64,000 bases of DNA from Agarophyton chilense. Taxonomy: Eukaryota; Rhodophyta; Florideophyceae; Gracilariales; Gracilariaceae. The notes below the pieces were generated by a model. It was given only the letters and a program-made list of their open reading frames with translations. It made no database searches and was not told the DNA's origin. How positions within the stretch are numbered: the first letter of the stretch is position 1; each line of letters begins with the position of its first letter. The DNA lies in contig JARGXX010000100.1 of the NCBI GenBank assembly GCA_030374765.1, positions 1,364,001-1,428,000 on the forward strand. Reading direction: 5' to 3'. The translations under genes and the position numbers were made by a program. This document shows, piece by piece, positions 43,178 to 54,587 of this stretch.

Positions 43178-45245
43178 TCAATCGCAATGTAACACAAATA
43201 AATTTTCTTTTATTACAGATGCGCTCATCATCAATGACTTATCAGCCACTCTTCGATCAAAACATCCTGCAATGTTTTTTTGTGTTTTCCCATTTCGATA
43301 GAGATATCTTTTTGCTTTACACCGAAACGAGCCCATCCAGGTTCCAAAGTAGCCCACTTCCATTCAGACATATCAATCCCTTAAAGTTTTTCTTCATCCT
43401 TCATTGATAAAACATGTATACCTTTGCTCTAAATTAGCTGGTCTGCCAGCGCAACTGCTCGACCAAAGGCAGTTTTTTTTCGACCCGTTCTGTGCTGAAA
43501 GTGCTCTTTGTGTTGCGAGAGGCGGCCTTCAGATGTATAACTTCTATAACATTTTTCACATCCTTTTCCAACATACGCATCGGACTCGGAACGGGTGTTA
43601 TTCTGTGTCTGGCCGTCAGACTCTTGACTCTGTTGAACTGCAATAACAAATCGGTACGTTTCTCTTCCATCTCTTATAACTGGCCGGGATAAGATTCGAT
43701 TTATGATAGATTGTGATAGGACCTTAAATCCTGTTTCTCGGCCGATGGTTTTCGTAGTGCCGCGATTAACGGAGATTTGTAGCTCAATCGATGTACATTT
43801 TTGTATAGAATCTTTCAATGTCACCATACCTTGAACCTCCAATGGCGCACAGACCCCCATACTTCCAAACTGACACCTTCTTCCTACTCCACGACCAAAG
43901 TACCGAAAAACCCTTACACTTACTTTCCCAATGTCTGGAGACCAACCCTCGTAGCAGAATTTATTGTTCCTACGGCAAGCCATTTTTATCATTTCCCTTA
44001 AGAAAGTTTCAATTTAATAAGTTCTGGTGTCCTCTGCTTATTCTTATAAGTTCTGCAGCTGTATTATATAGACACCTCCTGCTCTGAGGGTAAATACAAG
44101 AGCTGAAGATGTTGTGACATCTGTGCCTTCCGCTACAATCTTGTATACATGCCGTTTTGCAATTCCAAAGTGGGCATCAACAAGCGATTTTTCATCTTGC
44201 GTTTTAGTGTGCATGAATTATTTTAGAGATAGTTCATTTGCTCGAGCAATAAATGGAAGTATCATTGGTAGTGTAGCATTTTGATAACATGCAACATTAT
44301 CACATAGTACAATAACCTCGGTAACTGTGGATATATCCTTCTTTGAACGCATCATCTCAGCCTCTAAAATGGATGCCACATCCATAACATCTTCTTTCGA
44401 GATTCTTTGTACAATGTGATCATAAAAGAGCATAGAAAAATGCTCCGGTCCAGTGTATACATTTTCAGAATCATAAATAGGCGGAAGATGAAATACGAAA
44501 ATGCCATACCAGCTTATTCCCTTCTTTCCAAATAAATCAATCGTCTTTTCGCGAAAGTCAATCGGTTCATATTTTATTTTATAGTTTGCCAACAGAATGA
44601 GTCTGTGATGTAGTCTCTTGATTACAATCTTTTTAATTTCTTTTTCCAAAGCAGTTTGTCGGGCCTTAACGCGGTGCAAATGCGCGTAGTACTTGATAAA
44701 ATTGAGTCGAACTTCACCTAGAAACAATAGTGCGTCATCACGGTTGGGAGGGACATTAGTCTTTAAACTGTCCAGCACTGCAAGAGGAGCTAGACATTCA
44801 CAGCACTGTACATCTCTCGCCAGATGTTCGCTTCCATGTATTTTTGTTTCTCATAGTGCAAAGATACTGTCATGAAAGCCTTCCAAATCACAATTGATGT
44901 GTGATCCCAAAACATTCTCTTCTCAAAATACTCAAGACATTCAACTTGAGTATGAAGCACAAGCCTTTTACCAGCCGGAACGAATAACTCCACAAGTCAA
45001 AACAAATCTCTCACGCTGTTCTTAATGAATGAACCAACAATGTAATCGACCACAGATTATCGTTTAGAATCACGAGCACTCAACGCAGTGCACATCTCCA
45101 GAAATAAATAACGGCCGAGAAAGTCTTCATTTCTATCTTTACAGGCCTTCATAGAATCAGAAAACATCACAATTTGTTTCTTCTTTCTCGTTTCAGTGGG
45201 TATAATACACTCTCTACTGTCCACAAGGACACTTTTGTACCACAT
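43178..45245 (-). pseudogene. Decayed transposase of an unnamed DNA-transposon family
   Basis: On the minus strand: frames at 45245-45057 and 44993-44790 form the N-terminal part (KSVLVDSRECII, then YIVGSFIKNSVRDLF, then HTQVECLEYFEKRM). The 186-codon frame 44778-44218 has NYKIKYEPIDFREKTIDLFG with KKGISWYGIFVF, then VIVLCDNVACYQNATLPMIL, which look like the first two acidic catalytic blocks (the first acid appears changed to Asn). After a frameshift, IDAHFGIAKRHVYKIVAEGT and DVTTSSALVF follow near 44190, a block seen in uncharacterised transposase-like proteins of animals and algae. The C-terminal frame 43992-43429 has a single zinc-finger-like CEKCYRSYTSEGRLSQHKEH. I know this pattern only from unnamed proteins; function is inferred. 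Confidence 0.5.
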
Positions 45246-45754
45246 GAGGCGGCTACAAAAATTTTCGGAATCGTCGGAGAGTCTCTGTTTTGAAACGGGC
45301 CAATCCTTGACGTTTAGTATTGGTTGGAATTAGCTGGATAGACTTGATCAAAAACACAAAATATGATCTTTGTTAATACGGCTTAGCATGTTGTCAGGAT
45401 TGAAAACATGGCGTTCTAAGTTAGTACTGTCTTTCAAGATGATGGTAAATTTTGTTGTAAGTGTGTAGGACCAAGCGTGGCCAACCTGTTTACATGTTGT
45501 CAATGTTTTCGGATTGGTTCGATCTGAAATAAAATCCAAATTAAGATTACACCAAATCGTCATCAAACAACAGGTGTAATCATATTTATGCAACAAAACG
45601 TTTAGCTTGCGTGAGAATTTGAAATAATGCTAGTGCTACTTTATGGTGGTCGTAATTTTAAGGTTTCCTTGAATAGGTCACAACGCTAACGCTAAACGGT
45701 TGTTATTATAGAGCTTACAAATATTAATCTCCCTTATAATGATTGTCATCAGTA
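45246..45754. other. Spacer after unnamed transposase
   Basis: A minus-strand frame at 45596-45348 has no recognised family and could be a further N-terminal piece of the transposase gene. No terminal repeat was identified. Confidence 0.35.
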
Positions 45755-45876
45755 TGAGGGGGGGCCCCTTCGCGCCAAATCTCCCTACACGTCTGCCCCG
45801 TGGCACGCAAATGCATGAGAGGGGGCCCCTTCGCGCCAAATCTCCCTACACGTCTGACCCGTGGCACGCAAATGCA
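45755..45876. repeat. Tandem repeat, two copies of 61 bp
   Basis: Both copies contain gggggccccttcgcgccaaa and cacgtctgNcccgtggcacg with very few differences. gggggcccc is itself near-palindromic. Function unknown. Confidence 0.85.
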
Positions 45877-46506
45877 CTCCCACCCAATAATTATCGAGTG
45901 CACTTTGCTACAGTGCTGTGCGCCGCCCAAGTGCCGACCAATCAGAATACGTTACGGCACCTCCGACCCTCAGGCTCCAAAACAGCATATATGGTGCACT
46001 GATGAACCGGGTCAGACAACTCGGCTCTTGACCCTAACCACAAAAAAAACATCCAAATTTCAGGCATGGGCCACAGCACTCTATGACAAGAGACTGAGTG
46101 CTGTGACTGCCCTGGGACCTAGGCAAGGCCGAGCTCGTGTGCAGGCCGCTATCGTAGTAACCCACTGAGTACCACGGATCTGGGAAAAGTCAGGTGCTGC
46201 GTGGAACACTGATCGTTTGACAACGATTCAGTCAGAAAGTCTTGAGGGGTTCCCAGACCTTATACCAGCAGACCTTGCTGTGCAGGTTCTGGGGCTGGCC
46301 GCCGTGTCGTACCTCTGAGGGCTGGAAAGCGCTTGCTCTACTGCGTGTCAGGGAGTATTGCCGTGATTAATAGAAAACCCATCCCAACAACCGGACGCGG
46401 GTTAAAGGGCATACGGCCTGAAAACCAGCTAGGCACACTTCGTCTGTCACTTTTCAACAGAAGTGTGTCGAGAGTCCCTGTGCTGCGCATGAGTTGCATT
46501 GGGTAA
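45877..46506. other. Region upstream of Helitron coding part
   Basis: No gene recognised. The stretch may include the 5' end of the Helitron, but Helitrons lack inverted ends and I could not place the boundary. Confidence 0.35.
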
Positions 46507-46691
46507 TATATAAGTCTTGCAGCGTTTTTTAATTAAGACAGCTGCATGCAACCATCCCCAGTGGTGGGTGCAAAGCAACAAACTGCAACCAAAGATCAAA
46601 AATTTTTCTTGACACGGTTTAGTTGTGTTTGTTTTTTATATTACATAAACTTTGTCGTAGATTCGAAGAGCTAGCACAAGCTCAAAATAAA

Positions 46692-48836
46692 ATGAATAAA
46701 GAAGAAGAAGAGAGACAAAACTATGGAGGCGTGAGATGGAGACGAAGAAGAAGAGGTTCTGGAGAAAACAGAGGCGCGACAATCGCAGGAGTGGAACGAC
46801 CCGAAAGAGTAACGGTTACTGTCGAAGATGCTCCAGATGAAGTACAAGTAAACGAAACTGGTCAGCATGTGCAAGATCCAGTCGTCGTCGCGGATTTGAA
46901 CGAAGATGAAATCATAACAGCTCCAACAATCATCGGTGGATCACTTCCAAGTACCACGAGAAGCACTGAAAACCATCCTCGGGCTAATGTCGAAGAAGAG
47001 ATGCCTGCTCCGATGGAAGTTGAAGAAGATGAAATCACTCCAGCTCCCGCACCATCCGCTGAGTCAGAGCTTCAGCAGGTTCCTACTTTTGCTATTCATT
47101 CAGACAGAAGAACAACCATCGCTCCAAGAGCTTGATTCGACCGTCACGCTTTTTGCCGGACGTCGAGATCGTGGATTGTATTGCGTTTACTACGTATGGG
47201 ATTCCGATGCTGCTCAAGCATGGATTGATCCAGCCACTCGTGCAAACATTCCTGAGTTTGAGACGTTGTCCACCGTAGGAACCCGCAGATGCAGAAGATG
47301 CGGTGAGTTTTCACACACCTATGGTTCGTGTCCGTACGAAGACTGGACGTTACGAATTCATAGTTGCAAGTGGTGTGGGTGTGTGCTTTTAGGAAAAGAG
47401 GTACATGGAGTCTGTTGTGGCATGAAACGAAATTCAGGATGGGGGGTCACATTTCGTAGACGCCATACTAATGAAGAAATACGAAGCATATACCGTTCAC
47501 GAGCATTCCAATCGAACTCCTTAAACTTGAATACGCTTTTTGCCACCACTCAAGCGTTTATGGACATGTCCTATGTCACAGGATGTGGCCCTTCGTTTCT
47601 CAGACTAGAAGGAACTGCAGCACTCGCTCTCCCGGCACACAGGCAGAGCAGCACGCGGTATAGTTTTCTTTGGGGCGCAGGGCCTCCTTCTCTGGATCCT
47701 GCTCACTATACGCGAGCAAACCTGCGAGCGTTTATCCAAGACATCACCGTGAAACACATGGTTCCGAGACTTTACGAGGTGATTCAGCCCAAACCTGATG
47801 TGGTGCGAGAGCGGTATCGAGCGATGCTGACAACGGAGCAAATGCAGGAACAAGAAGAAAATACGGTTGACGTAAGCTCGCAAGCTGCGAACGAGGGATT
47901 GATAGTGCGCGGATATGAGGGCACCAGAACTGCAACAGTGTCTGGTGACAACGTAGGTGCAGATCCGATGTCCGAAGATGCTCCTGGAGCTGGACCATCC
48001 ATGATGAGCACATTCGTAGTCGATCCAGGCGGTCTGTACCATGTCGAGGCCCAGGTGCCTCAGTTGACTGAGGGCACAGTTACGGAAGAACACGCAGCTA
48101 TCACAGGCGACACGGAGCAAGCAGGAGCTGCAGTAAACTCAAACAGCAACCCCCGAGTGCGGTATAAATTGCTGAAGCCGTCTTCTATGCTAGCAGAGAG
48201 AGGTACATTACATTTCCCCTTCTGTACCCGTATGGCGACGAGCACAAACCGTTTGACCTGCGTTTGTATCTGAAAGCACGAAATGGTACGCAAGAAAGCT
48301 TAGGGCTCGGTTTCGATCAGTGGAATCTTCAGAAGCTTACTTGGGCACAAAATGCAAAGCGTCGACTGTATTCAGATAACTTTTTTGCTTAATAGTGGTC
48401 CATTAATGCAAATGTTGTGGTTGCTTCGCACACAAACGAACATTGAAGACATGCGACTTCAATACCTAGAGCGGCAGCAGCAAGCACGCATAGTTCAAGA
48501 GACGGAAATCGTTCAAGCGCAAAAACAATCGTCTGGCGGAATGACTGACGCGCAATTCAGGCTTATGGGACGCATTTTGCTTCCTGATGACTCAGTGAAC
48601 TCTTCTAAGTACTGGAAAAGTAAACGACAGGATGTGCAAGCGATTGTGGCAAGAAAAGGAACCCCTTCGCTATCATTCATCACCGTCACAATGAACGTAT
48701 GGCGAGCGGATGTGAAGCGTTTAGGCATTGATACGACTCATCGGAGTGCTTTCACAGCACCAGCTAATCGTCCACGCCCGTTTGACCGCCCAGACTTGAT
48801 TGCCAGAGTTTACAACCAGTACATCAACGATAGATT
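46692..48836 (+). pseudogene. Helitron Rep/helicase, N-terminal part
   Basis: It starts at ATG 46692 (MNKEEEERQNYGG), acidic and Glu/Ala-rich, then shifts frame near 47120 into ELDSTVTLFAGRRDRGLYCV. A zinc-binding cluster follows (CRRCGEFSHTYGSCPYEDW, then HSCKWCGCVL, then HGVCCG), then a long linker. A frame change near 48210 gives FPLLYPYGDEHKPFDLRLYL, the Helitron LxYPLLFPxG block, and another near 48387 leads to LNSGPLMQMLWLLRTQTNIE. The Helitron-like N domain follows (MTDAQFRLMGRILLPDDSVN, then GTPSLSFITVTMNVW, then FDRPDLIARVYNQY). Three frame changes break it. Confidence 0.8.
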
Positions 48837-51065
48837 GTGAAAGACCTCGAAAAGAATTCAGAACAGTTATTTTGGTCCAAGTGCTTGGGACTTGCAGCAA
48901 AGCTGGAGTTTCAAGAACGAAACGTACCGCACCATCACATCCTGCTATGGTTAGAAGGAGTTGTAATAGAAGACGTAGATGCCATTGACAGTCTGATTCG
49001 AGCCGAAGTACCAAGTCCAGGGGAAGATGACGAACTGCGCGCCCTCGTTTTATCTATGCACCGCCACCGCCACTCTTCATATTGTCGTAATCGTAATCGT
49101 GCAGGTCGTTGCCGATTTGGGTACGATAGCACAATGATTGTCCAAGAAACATACATCGAAGAAGGAACAAACCCTGTTGTTTACCGAAGAAGAAATGAAG
49201 AAGATCTCAAAATCGTGCCATACAATCCTACTCTCACTAAGAAGTACCGCTCACACATCAATGTAGAGCGCACGCAGGGTGGAGGAGCGGTAGCGTACCT
49301 CATGAAGTATGCTTTTAAGCAGCCCAAAGCACAAGAAGTTGCTCTGAATGTTAGCAACCAGAATGAATCGGGTACAGATACCCAACAACCAGCTGTGGTG
49401 CAGAATGAAATCCGTGCCTACATGCGGGCACGTGTGGTGGGTGCCGTGAATGCTGCTTGGCGAATCTTTGAGTTTCGTCACGTCTCCATTCTGCCCACTG
49501 TGGAGCGACTTCCAATACATTTGGAGGGAGAGAGAACTTTTGTTCTTCGCAGCCCTAATGACATTCACACGGCTTCACAGCCATCAACACTGGAACGGTA
49601 CTTTCAGAGACCTGAGACATATGCCAGTCTTGATTACCTCTCCTACTATGAAAAGGTGCGCCTGTATCGAACCCTCCCAACTAGTGTACTCAATCAGTTT
49701 GATGGAGACAGTACTCAAGTGCCGAGAGACGATTGTGATCCGTCGATGTATGTCGTGGAGAGGTCAGAAGAGAATCAGTGCGTCGCCAGAATTCGAGCCG
49801 TCGTTCCTGCCGAAATAGAGCTTTTTTCACTGCGTTTATTACTTATGAATCGCGCCTCAAGTTCTTACGAAGATGCGAGGACCATTGACGGACAGCAGCT
49901 TTCCACATTTCGGGAAGCAGCGATCGCAAGCGGGCTGCTCAGTGACGGTACCGAGTTTGCCATTGCGTTTGAAGAGGCAGTTCAAATATACAGCACTTCA
50001 TCTGAACTGCGGCGGTTGGTAGTTACGCTGTATCAGCAAGGCGCAGATGCAGAGAAAATGATTGTTGATCACTGGGAGGCGCTGTGCAGCGATACTCACG
50101 CCGGGGATGAACAACAGCGAAAGCTGGAAATGTATCAACGCATTATTAGCATATCTGACCACCATGGAGGTCGTTTACTCCGTGAGCATAGCTTCTTTGT
50201 TCAATATATCCAGCAAAATGAGGAACAAACTGAGACTGATCGTGCAGTAGTCACTCGCCAATTAAGAGTGGTGCGAAATGCAAGCACACTGCAATCCAGG
50301 TATAATACATTGAAACCAACACAAAAACACGTCCTGGATACGATTGTGAATGCTTTAGAACTCCGACAGCAATCCGATCAAGATCGTCTGACCACTCCTG
50401 GAAACGTTTTCTTTATACAAGGATCTGCAGGCACTGGAAAGACGTATATGTTGAATTTGTTGCGGGATATATGTGAATCAAAAGGAATGCTAGTTGAATT
50501 GACAGCTACAACGGGAATCGCTGCATCCCTTTACGAGGGAGGTCGCACATTCCACAGTCTGATTGGTTTGGGTGTGGGAGATAAAGACAGTACTACTACA
50601 CAACTTTCACTGTTGTCCAAGTACGGTCCTCGTTCTCAACGAGCGGAACTTTTGAGCAATCTACAGCTACTCGTACTTGAAGAGGTTTCGATGCTCTCCA
50701 GAAGTTTGTTTGAGCTCATGGACGTGCTACTCAAAGACTTGCGAAGTTCTCAAACACAAACGCAACCGCCATGTTTCGGTGGACTGTCTATAGTGTTCGC
50801 TGGCGACTACTCACAGTTGCTTCCTGTTGTGCCTCAGTCGTACATGGAGCCTGAGGCGGGTGGGAACGTTCGAAGAGTGTATACAAACATTTTGAACGAG
50901 CTGCCATGGAAAAGCAATCTCTGGACAGATTCCTCTGTGCAAGTTCTTTATCTCACAGAACAAGTTCGCCAAGAACATGATCCGGGGTTTGCGGCTTTTT
51001 GCCTGCCGTTGCGCACAACACCATCTCGAGTACTATACCACCTCCACTGCAGTCTACTGGAGTGA
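48837..51065 (+). CDS. Helitron Rep nuclease and helicase, main open frame
   Basis: 742 codons without a stop, opening at a GTG because it continues the preceding frame. Rep part: LEFQERNVPHHHILLWLEG (residues about 23-41) supplies the HUH metal site, here three consecutive His. AVAYLMKYAFK (151-161) supplies the two catalytic tyrosines, Y154 and Y158, spaced by three residues. Helicase part: Walker A GSAGTGKT near 529-536, ELTATTGIAASLYEGGRTFH after it, Walker B LLVLEEVSMLSR near 610-620, and FAGDYSQLLPVVP. It ends out of frame near residue 720, where a run of T (gctttttgcc, about 50995) marks a frameshift. Confidence 0.9.
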   Translation: MKDLEKNSEQLFWSKCLGLAAKLEFQERNVPHHHILLWLEGVVIEDVDAIDSLIRAEVPSPGEDDELRALVLSMHRHRHSSYCRNRNRAGRCRFGYDSTMIVQETYIEEGTNPVVYRRRNEEDLKIVPYNPTLTKKYRSHINVERTQGGGAVAYLMKYAFKQPKAQEVALNVSNQNESGTDTQQPAVVQNEIRAYMRARVVGAVNAAWRIFEFRHVSILPTVERLPIHLEGERTFVLRSPNDIHTASQPSTLERYFQRPETYASLDYLSYYEKVRLYRTLPTSVLNQFDGDSTQVPRDDCDPSMYVVERSEENQCVARIRAVVPAEIELFSLRLLLMNRASSSYEDARTIDGQQLSTFREAAIASGLLSDGTEFAIAFEEAVQIYSTSSELRRLVVTLYQQGADAEKMIVDHWEALCSDTHAGDEQQRKLEMYQRIISISDHHGGRLLREHSFFVQYIQQNEEQTETDRAVVTRQLRVVRNASTLQSRYNTLKPTQKHVLDTIVNALELRQQSDQDRLTTPGNVFFIQGSAGTGKTYMLNLLRDICESKGMLVELTATTGIAASLYEGGRTFHSLIGLGVGDKDSTTTQLSLLSKYGPRSQRAELLSNLQLLVLEEVSMLSRSLFELMDVLLKDLRSSQTQTQPPCFGGLSIVFAGDYSQLLPVVPQSYMEPEAGGNVRRVYTNILNELPWKSNLWTDSSVQVLYLTEQVRQEHDPGFAAFCLPLRTTPSRVLYHLHCSLLE

Positions 51066-51825
51066 TGCAAACCGCATATACGTTTGTGTGGAAGTGGGTC
51101 ACGACGCGGCGCAAAGAAGATGTAGATCTCAGCAAAATGATAATTGCATCCACAAATCATTTGGTGGATGAACACAATACTGCTGCCCTGAATCTTTTTC
51201 CGGGTGAGCAAATCACTTTGCAATCCGCAACTACAGTACAGCCATTTCGAGCGCAGACTGCCGAGTCGGATATTTCGGACACTATTGTGCCTGAGTTTGC
51301 CTATGAATATGCTCCTACTGGTGTCCCTCCACACAACCTGTGCCTCAAAATTGGTGTTCCTGTGATGGTTATTCGAAACGTTCTGCATCCAGTGTTGGTA
51401 AATGGAAAAATGTTTGTCGTAGTTCGTGAGGATCAGTTTACGATGCATGTGGCAAGGTTCAACGAAAACGGTCAAGTAATCGAGTCACAAGTGCTGCATC
51501 GCATTGATTTTGAGTTTTCCTTTGCAGACATTTCTATATGATTCGAAGACAGTTCCCCATTCGACTTGCATTTGCCGCAACAGTTCACAAAGGACAGGGC
51601 AAAACTCTGAACGGTTTTGTTGTTGATGTGCGATCAAATTTCTTCTGTGCAGGTCAGCTGTATGTGGCGCTGTCACGAGTGCGAAGGAACGAGCATGTGT
51701 TGTTACTGCACGACTCTAGCCTTACGCCTGACAATCCACAGACGATACATCCGATGCCAGTTCCACTAATCAATCCAGTGCTTTCTGAGGCTATAGAGTT
51801 TTGCAATCCTCACCCCACTACGTAG
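50999..51825 (+). pseudogene. Helitron helicase, C-terminal part
   Basis: Two further frames complete the helicase: 50999-51541 (KMIIASTNHLVDEHNTAALN, then LKIGVPVMVIRNV, then NGKMFVVVRE) and 51538-51825 (RRQFPIRLAFAATVHKGQGK with TLNGFVVDVRSNFF, then GQLYVALSRVRR). The last is the conserved SF1 motif V-VI region that ends Helitron helicases. Single-base frameshifts join them at about 50998 and 51540. Confidence 0.85.
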
Positions 51826-51830
51826 ATATG

Positions 51831-52017
51831 CATCAGTGCTCAAACACTCAGCCAAAAAAATGTAATGCTTTTCTATTTGTTTGCGTGTACACCTGTTTTG
51901 ATCTTCAAACTTTTTCCCATTCCGGATTAGAGACGCACGGAGCCATAAAAAGCCAAATCACCAAGATAGTTTGAAACCAATGCATTCTCGTGCTACAAAG
52001 AGATATCCGGCGCCACT
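51831..52017. other. Short spacer after Helitron coding part
   Basis: No gene. The Helitron 3' terminus may lie here or within the following repeats. Confidence 0.35.
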
Positions 52018-52424
52018 GTGCGTGCCGCGGCCGCTGCTAAGGCGCGCAGCGCCGCTAGCGGCCGTCAAGTTGCAAAGTCCGTCACTTGAAATCTACACTG
52101 CAAGTTATAGTATTGGCGGCAGTTCAAACGGAAATATGTGCGTGCTGCGGCCGCTGCTAAGGTGCGCAGCGCCGCTAGCGGCCATCAAGTTGCAAAGTAC
52201 TTGCCTGTACGTCGCTAGCGGCCGCCAAGTTGCATTGTCCGTCACTTTAAGTCTACACTGGAAGTAATAGTATTGGCGGCAGTTCAAAAGGAAATATGTG
52301 CGTGCCGCGGCCGCTGCTAAGGCGCGCAGCGCCACTAGCGTCCGTCAAGTTGCGAAGTCCGTGCCTGTACGTCGGCACTGCAAGTTACAGTTTCGGAGGC
52401 AGTTTGAACGGCATAATATGCTAC
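52018..52424. repeat. Three tandem units built on GC palindromes
   Basis: Units start at 52018, 52138 and 52298 (120, 160 and about 127 bp). Each begins gtgcgtgccgcggccgctgc and contains CGGCCGCT, GGCGC, GCA loop, GCGCC and AGCGGCCG, which nest as a strong hairpin in the first unit, and each ends with ggcggcagttcaaacgg-like sequence. The middle unit has an extra internal duplication (gtcgctagcggccgccaagt). A degenerate fourth unit occurs near 52525-52600, and gcggcgcgcagcgccgc recurs at 52728. Confidence 0.85.
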
Positions 52425-53115
52425 AACTGCGCCAATGCTTTTAAAATAAAATGTCCTTAACCAAGCTCACCATACATTTCAGAGCTCGTTTCACGATGTA
52501 TCTTTAATATATCGTGCACCAGCTAATGCTAAACGGCACAGCGCTTCTAGTAGCCGATAACCTGCTTTGATCCATCACTGTACGTCGACACTGTCAATAA
52601 TAGAATCTTCAGCAAGCTTGGCCTTATATCTCTGCAAAACGCTACGCTTAGAGCTACAAACGCTACTAAAAGCTCAAGCATAGTATAATAAGCTTCATAG
52701 AAACGAAATAGTCGAGAAGAACGACCGCGGCGCGCAGCGCCGCCTGCGGGCGAAGGCCGCTTTCTCTTGTTTATATTTAAGAATTGTCGACAAAAAGTTC
52801 TCTTTAAGATCGCGATTCGGTTTACAAACTTATTGTTACTACGAGGTCTCAATCAACTACACCAACACGTGTCGAATGGTCTCGTTGCGCCGCTTGCAGC
52901 GTGCACAACATACAGGGCTTGGCGAAAGCCGCGGCCTAAAAATCTCGGACTCGAACCTCAAACCTCAAATGCTAACGTTTGACATGCGTGACAGAACCAC
53001 GCTGGCACTGCCCAATCACAACCGGACAAGATCAATGGCTACAAGTTGCCAGCAATGCGTTACCCCGTGGATGTGAACTCGAGCCACCTCAGTACTGTAT
53101 GCCGCGTACACTACC
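52425..53115. other. Spacer before the cysteine-rich gene
   Basis: It includes the perfect hairpin gcggcgc-gca-gcgccgc near 52728-52744. Short frames show no family. The last part is the promoter region of the gene at 53184. Confidence 0.4.
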
Positions 53116-53123
53116 TATAATAT
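53116..53123 (+). promoter_or_regulatory. TATA-like box of the cysteine-rich gene
   Basis: tataatat lies 68 bp upstream of the ATG at 53184, a plausible core promoter spacing. Confidence 0.45.
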
Positions 53124-54587
53124 CTTACAGGCCCCCGGTTTGCTCTCCCATACCCTCGCGAGGACGGTCAGCCGTGCTGCACAATGTCTTCCAACATATT
53201 GGTTCCGCTCGTAGCTGTCTTCCTGTCCATTGCCTTTGCCAAGCCACGCCAATCTTGTGGCAGCAGTGTCGAATGCCCGCTTGATTAATACTGCAAGTAT
53301 CCGTCCCCCACATACGACAGCTCCTTCGAAAACGCCCAGGATGCTGCCATATGTGTTCCGCAACTGCCGGAAGGTTCCAACTGCTCAATTTCGGAAGCCT
53401 TCAATTGTGAGGATGGATCCATCTGCCGCTCCCTTGGTGGTTTCAACCCGTCGAAGACGATCTGTGTTCGTCAGCTTCCTTCTGGTGCCAGCTGCGCGCT
53501 ATATGAAGTTGAACCCTGTCAGAGAGGTCTCGCATGCGAATTTGAACCCACGTGCCGTCCGTTCACCTTCGGGTTTGCCGGGGACTTCTGTCAATTTAGT
53601 CGCCAGTGCCAACTGCAAAATGGTTTCTACTGTCGTTCCAGCATAAACGAATGCGTCGCCAGGAAACCACCTGGGGGAGTGTGCGAAGTCGAACAGTTTA
53701 GCTTTGAATGCCAGGGCTTCTGTGCCAGCTCCGATAGAATTGGCGTGAAGCCGGGCGTCTGTCAGCGACTTCAAACCGCGGGAGAAAAGTGTAGCGAACA
53801 CAAGCATTGCGCGACCATAGCCATAGACCCTCCATACCGACCATCCCGCAGCGTCGATTTTGTCTGTAACAAACCTACGGGAACCACCGGTACCTGTGTC
53901 CTCCAGACCAATCTCATCCGCGACTTGGGAGCTCCTTGCGATCCTACTAACGATATGTGCTATGCTGGAGAAGGACTAAGCTGTCGTCACGAAGGCACCC
54001 ATTTCAAGTGCGTTCAACGTCCAACGACCCCTAGCACTCTCGGTCATCCTTGCACGCCCAACTCTCCACTGAGTAGCTGTCCGCCTGACGATGATGGTAA
54101 TCCTCGCGAGTGTCGTCGCGCTTTGACTGACGATAAGGAATTCCGGGGATCATTTGCATGTAGAATCCGTCGTCAGATCGTACCACTTGGTAATCCTTGC
54201 AATAATGAAGGGTTTGCCGTATGTTCACCAGGTTCCGTTTGTATGGAACCTCTGGGAGTTGAGCAACCAACGGCTCGCTATCCACCGCCTGCGTTGCGCA
54301 CCTGCATGAAGGTTATTCCGATTGGTGCCCCATGCCCAGATCAGTTGCGCTTCAAATGCGAGGAAGGATCTTTCTGCGTGGATGGCACTTGTCAGCGAGC
54401 GAATTCCCCCCCAACCGTTCCCATTGAGTTCACGTATTTCAATGGGGACTGTTCTGAACTATCCTGTCCACCTGGGACAGAATGTTCTGCGGATTCTGAC
54501 GATCCTAACAGTGCCAAAGTCTGCAGACTACCGGCGAAAGAAGTGAAATCATGGAGACCATGCTTTCGATCAGCCCAGTTTCGACTC

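Larger units (their letters stand above)
46507..51830 (+). mobile_element. Helitron with Rep/helicase gene in several frames
   Basis: A TATATAAG at 46507-46514 precedes about 5.1 kb of plus-strand coding sequence that, read in order, has the Helitron N-terminal region, the HUH-type Rep nuclease with paired tyrosines and an SF1 helicase. Helitrons move by rolling-circle replication with this protein. The reading frame changes at about 47120, 48210, 48387, 48836, 50998 and 51540, while the long pieces are nearly free of stops. Exact termini (5' TC, 3' hairpin and CTRR) were not identified. The bounds given are those of the coding part. Confidence 0.85.

Noticed and set aside
45720-46170. Possible CRISPR-like or satellite array
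   Set aside because: Only two 61-bp units without spacers; eukaryotic context.
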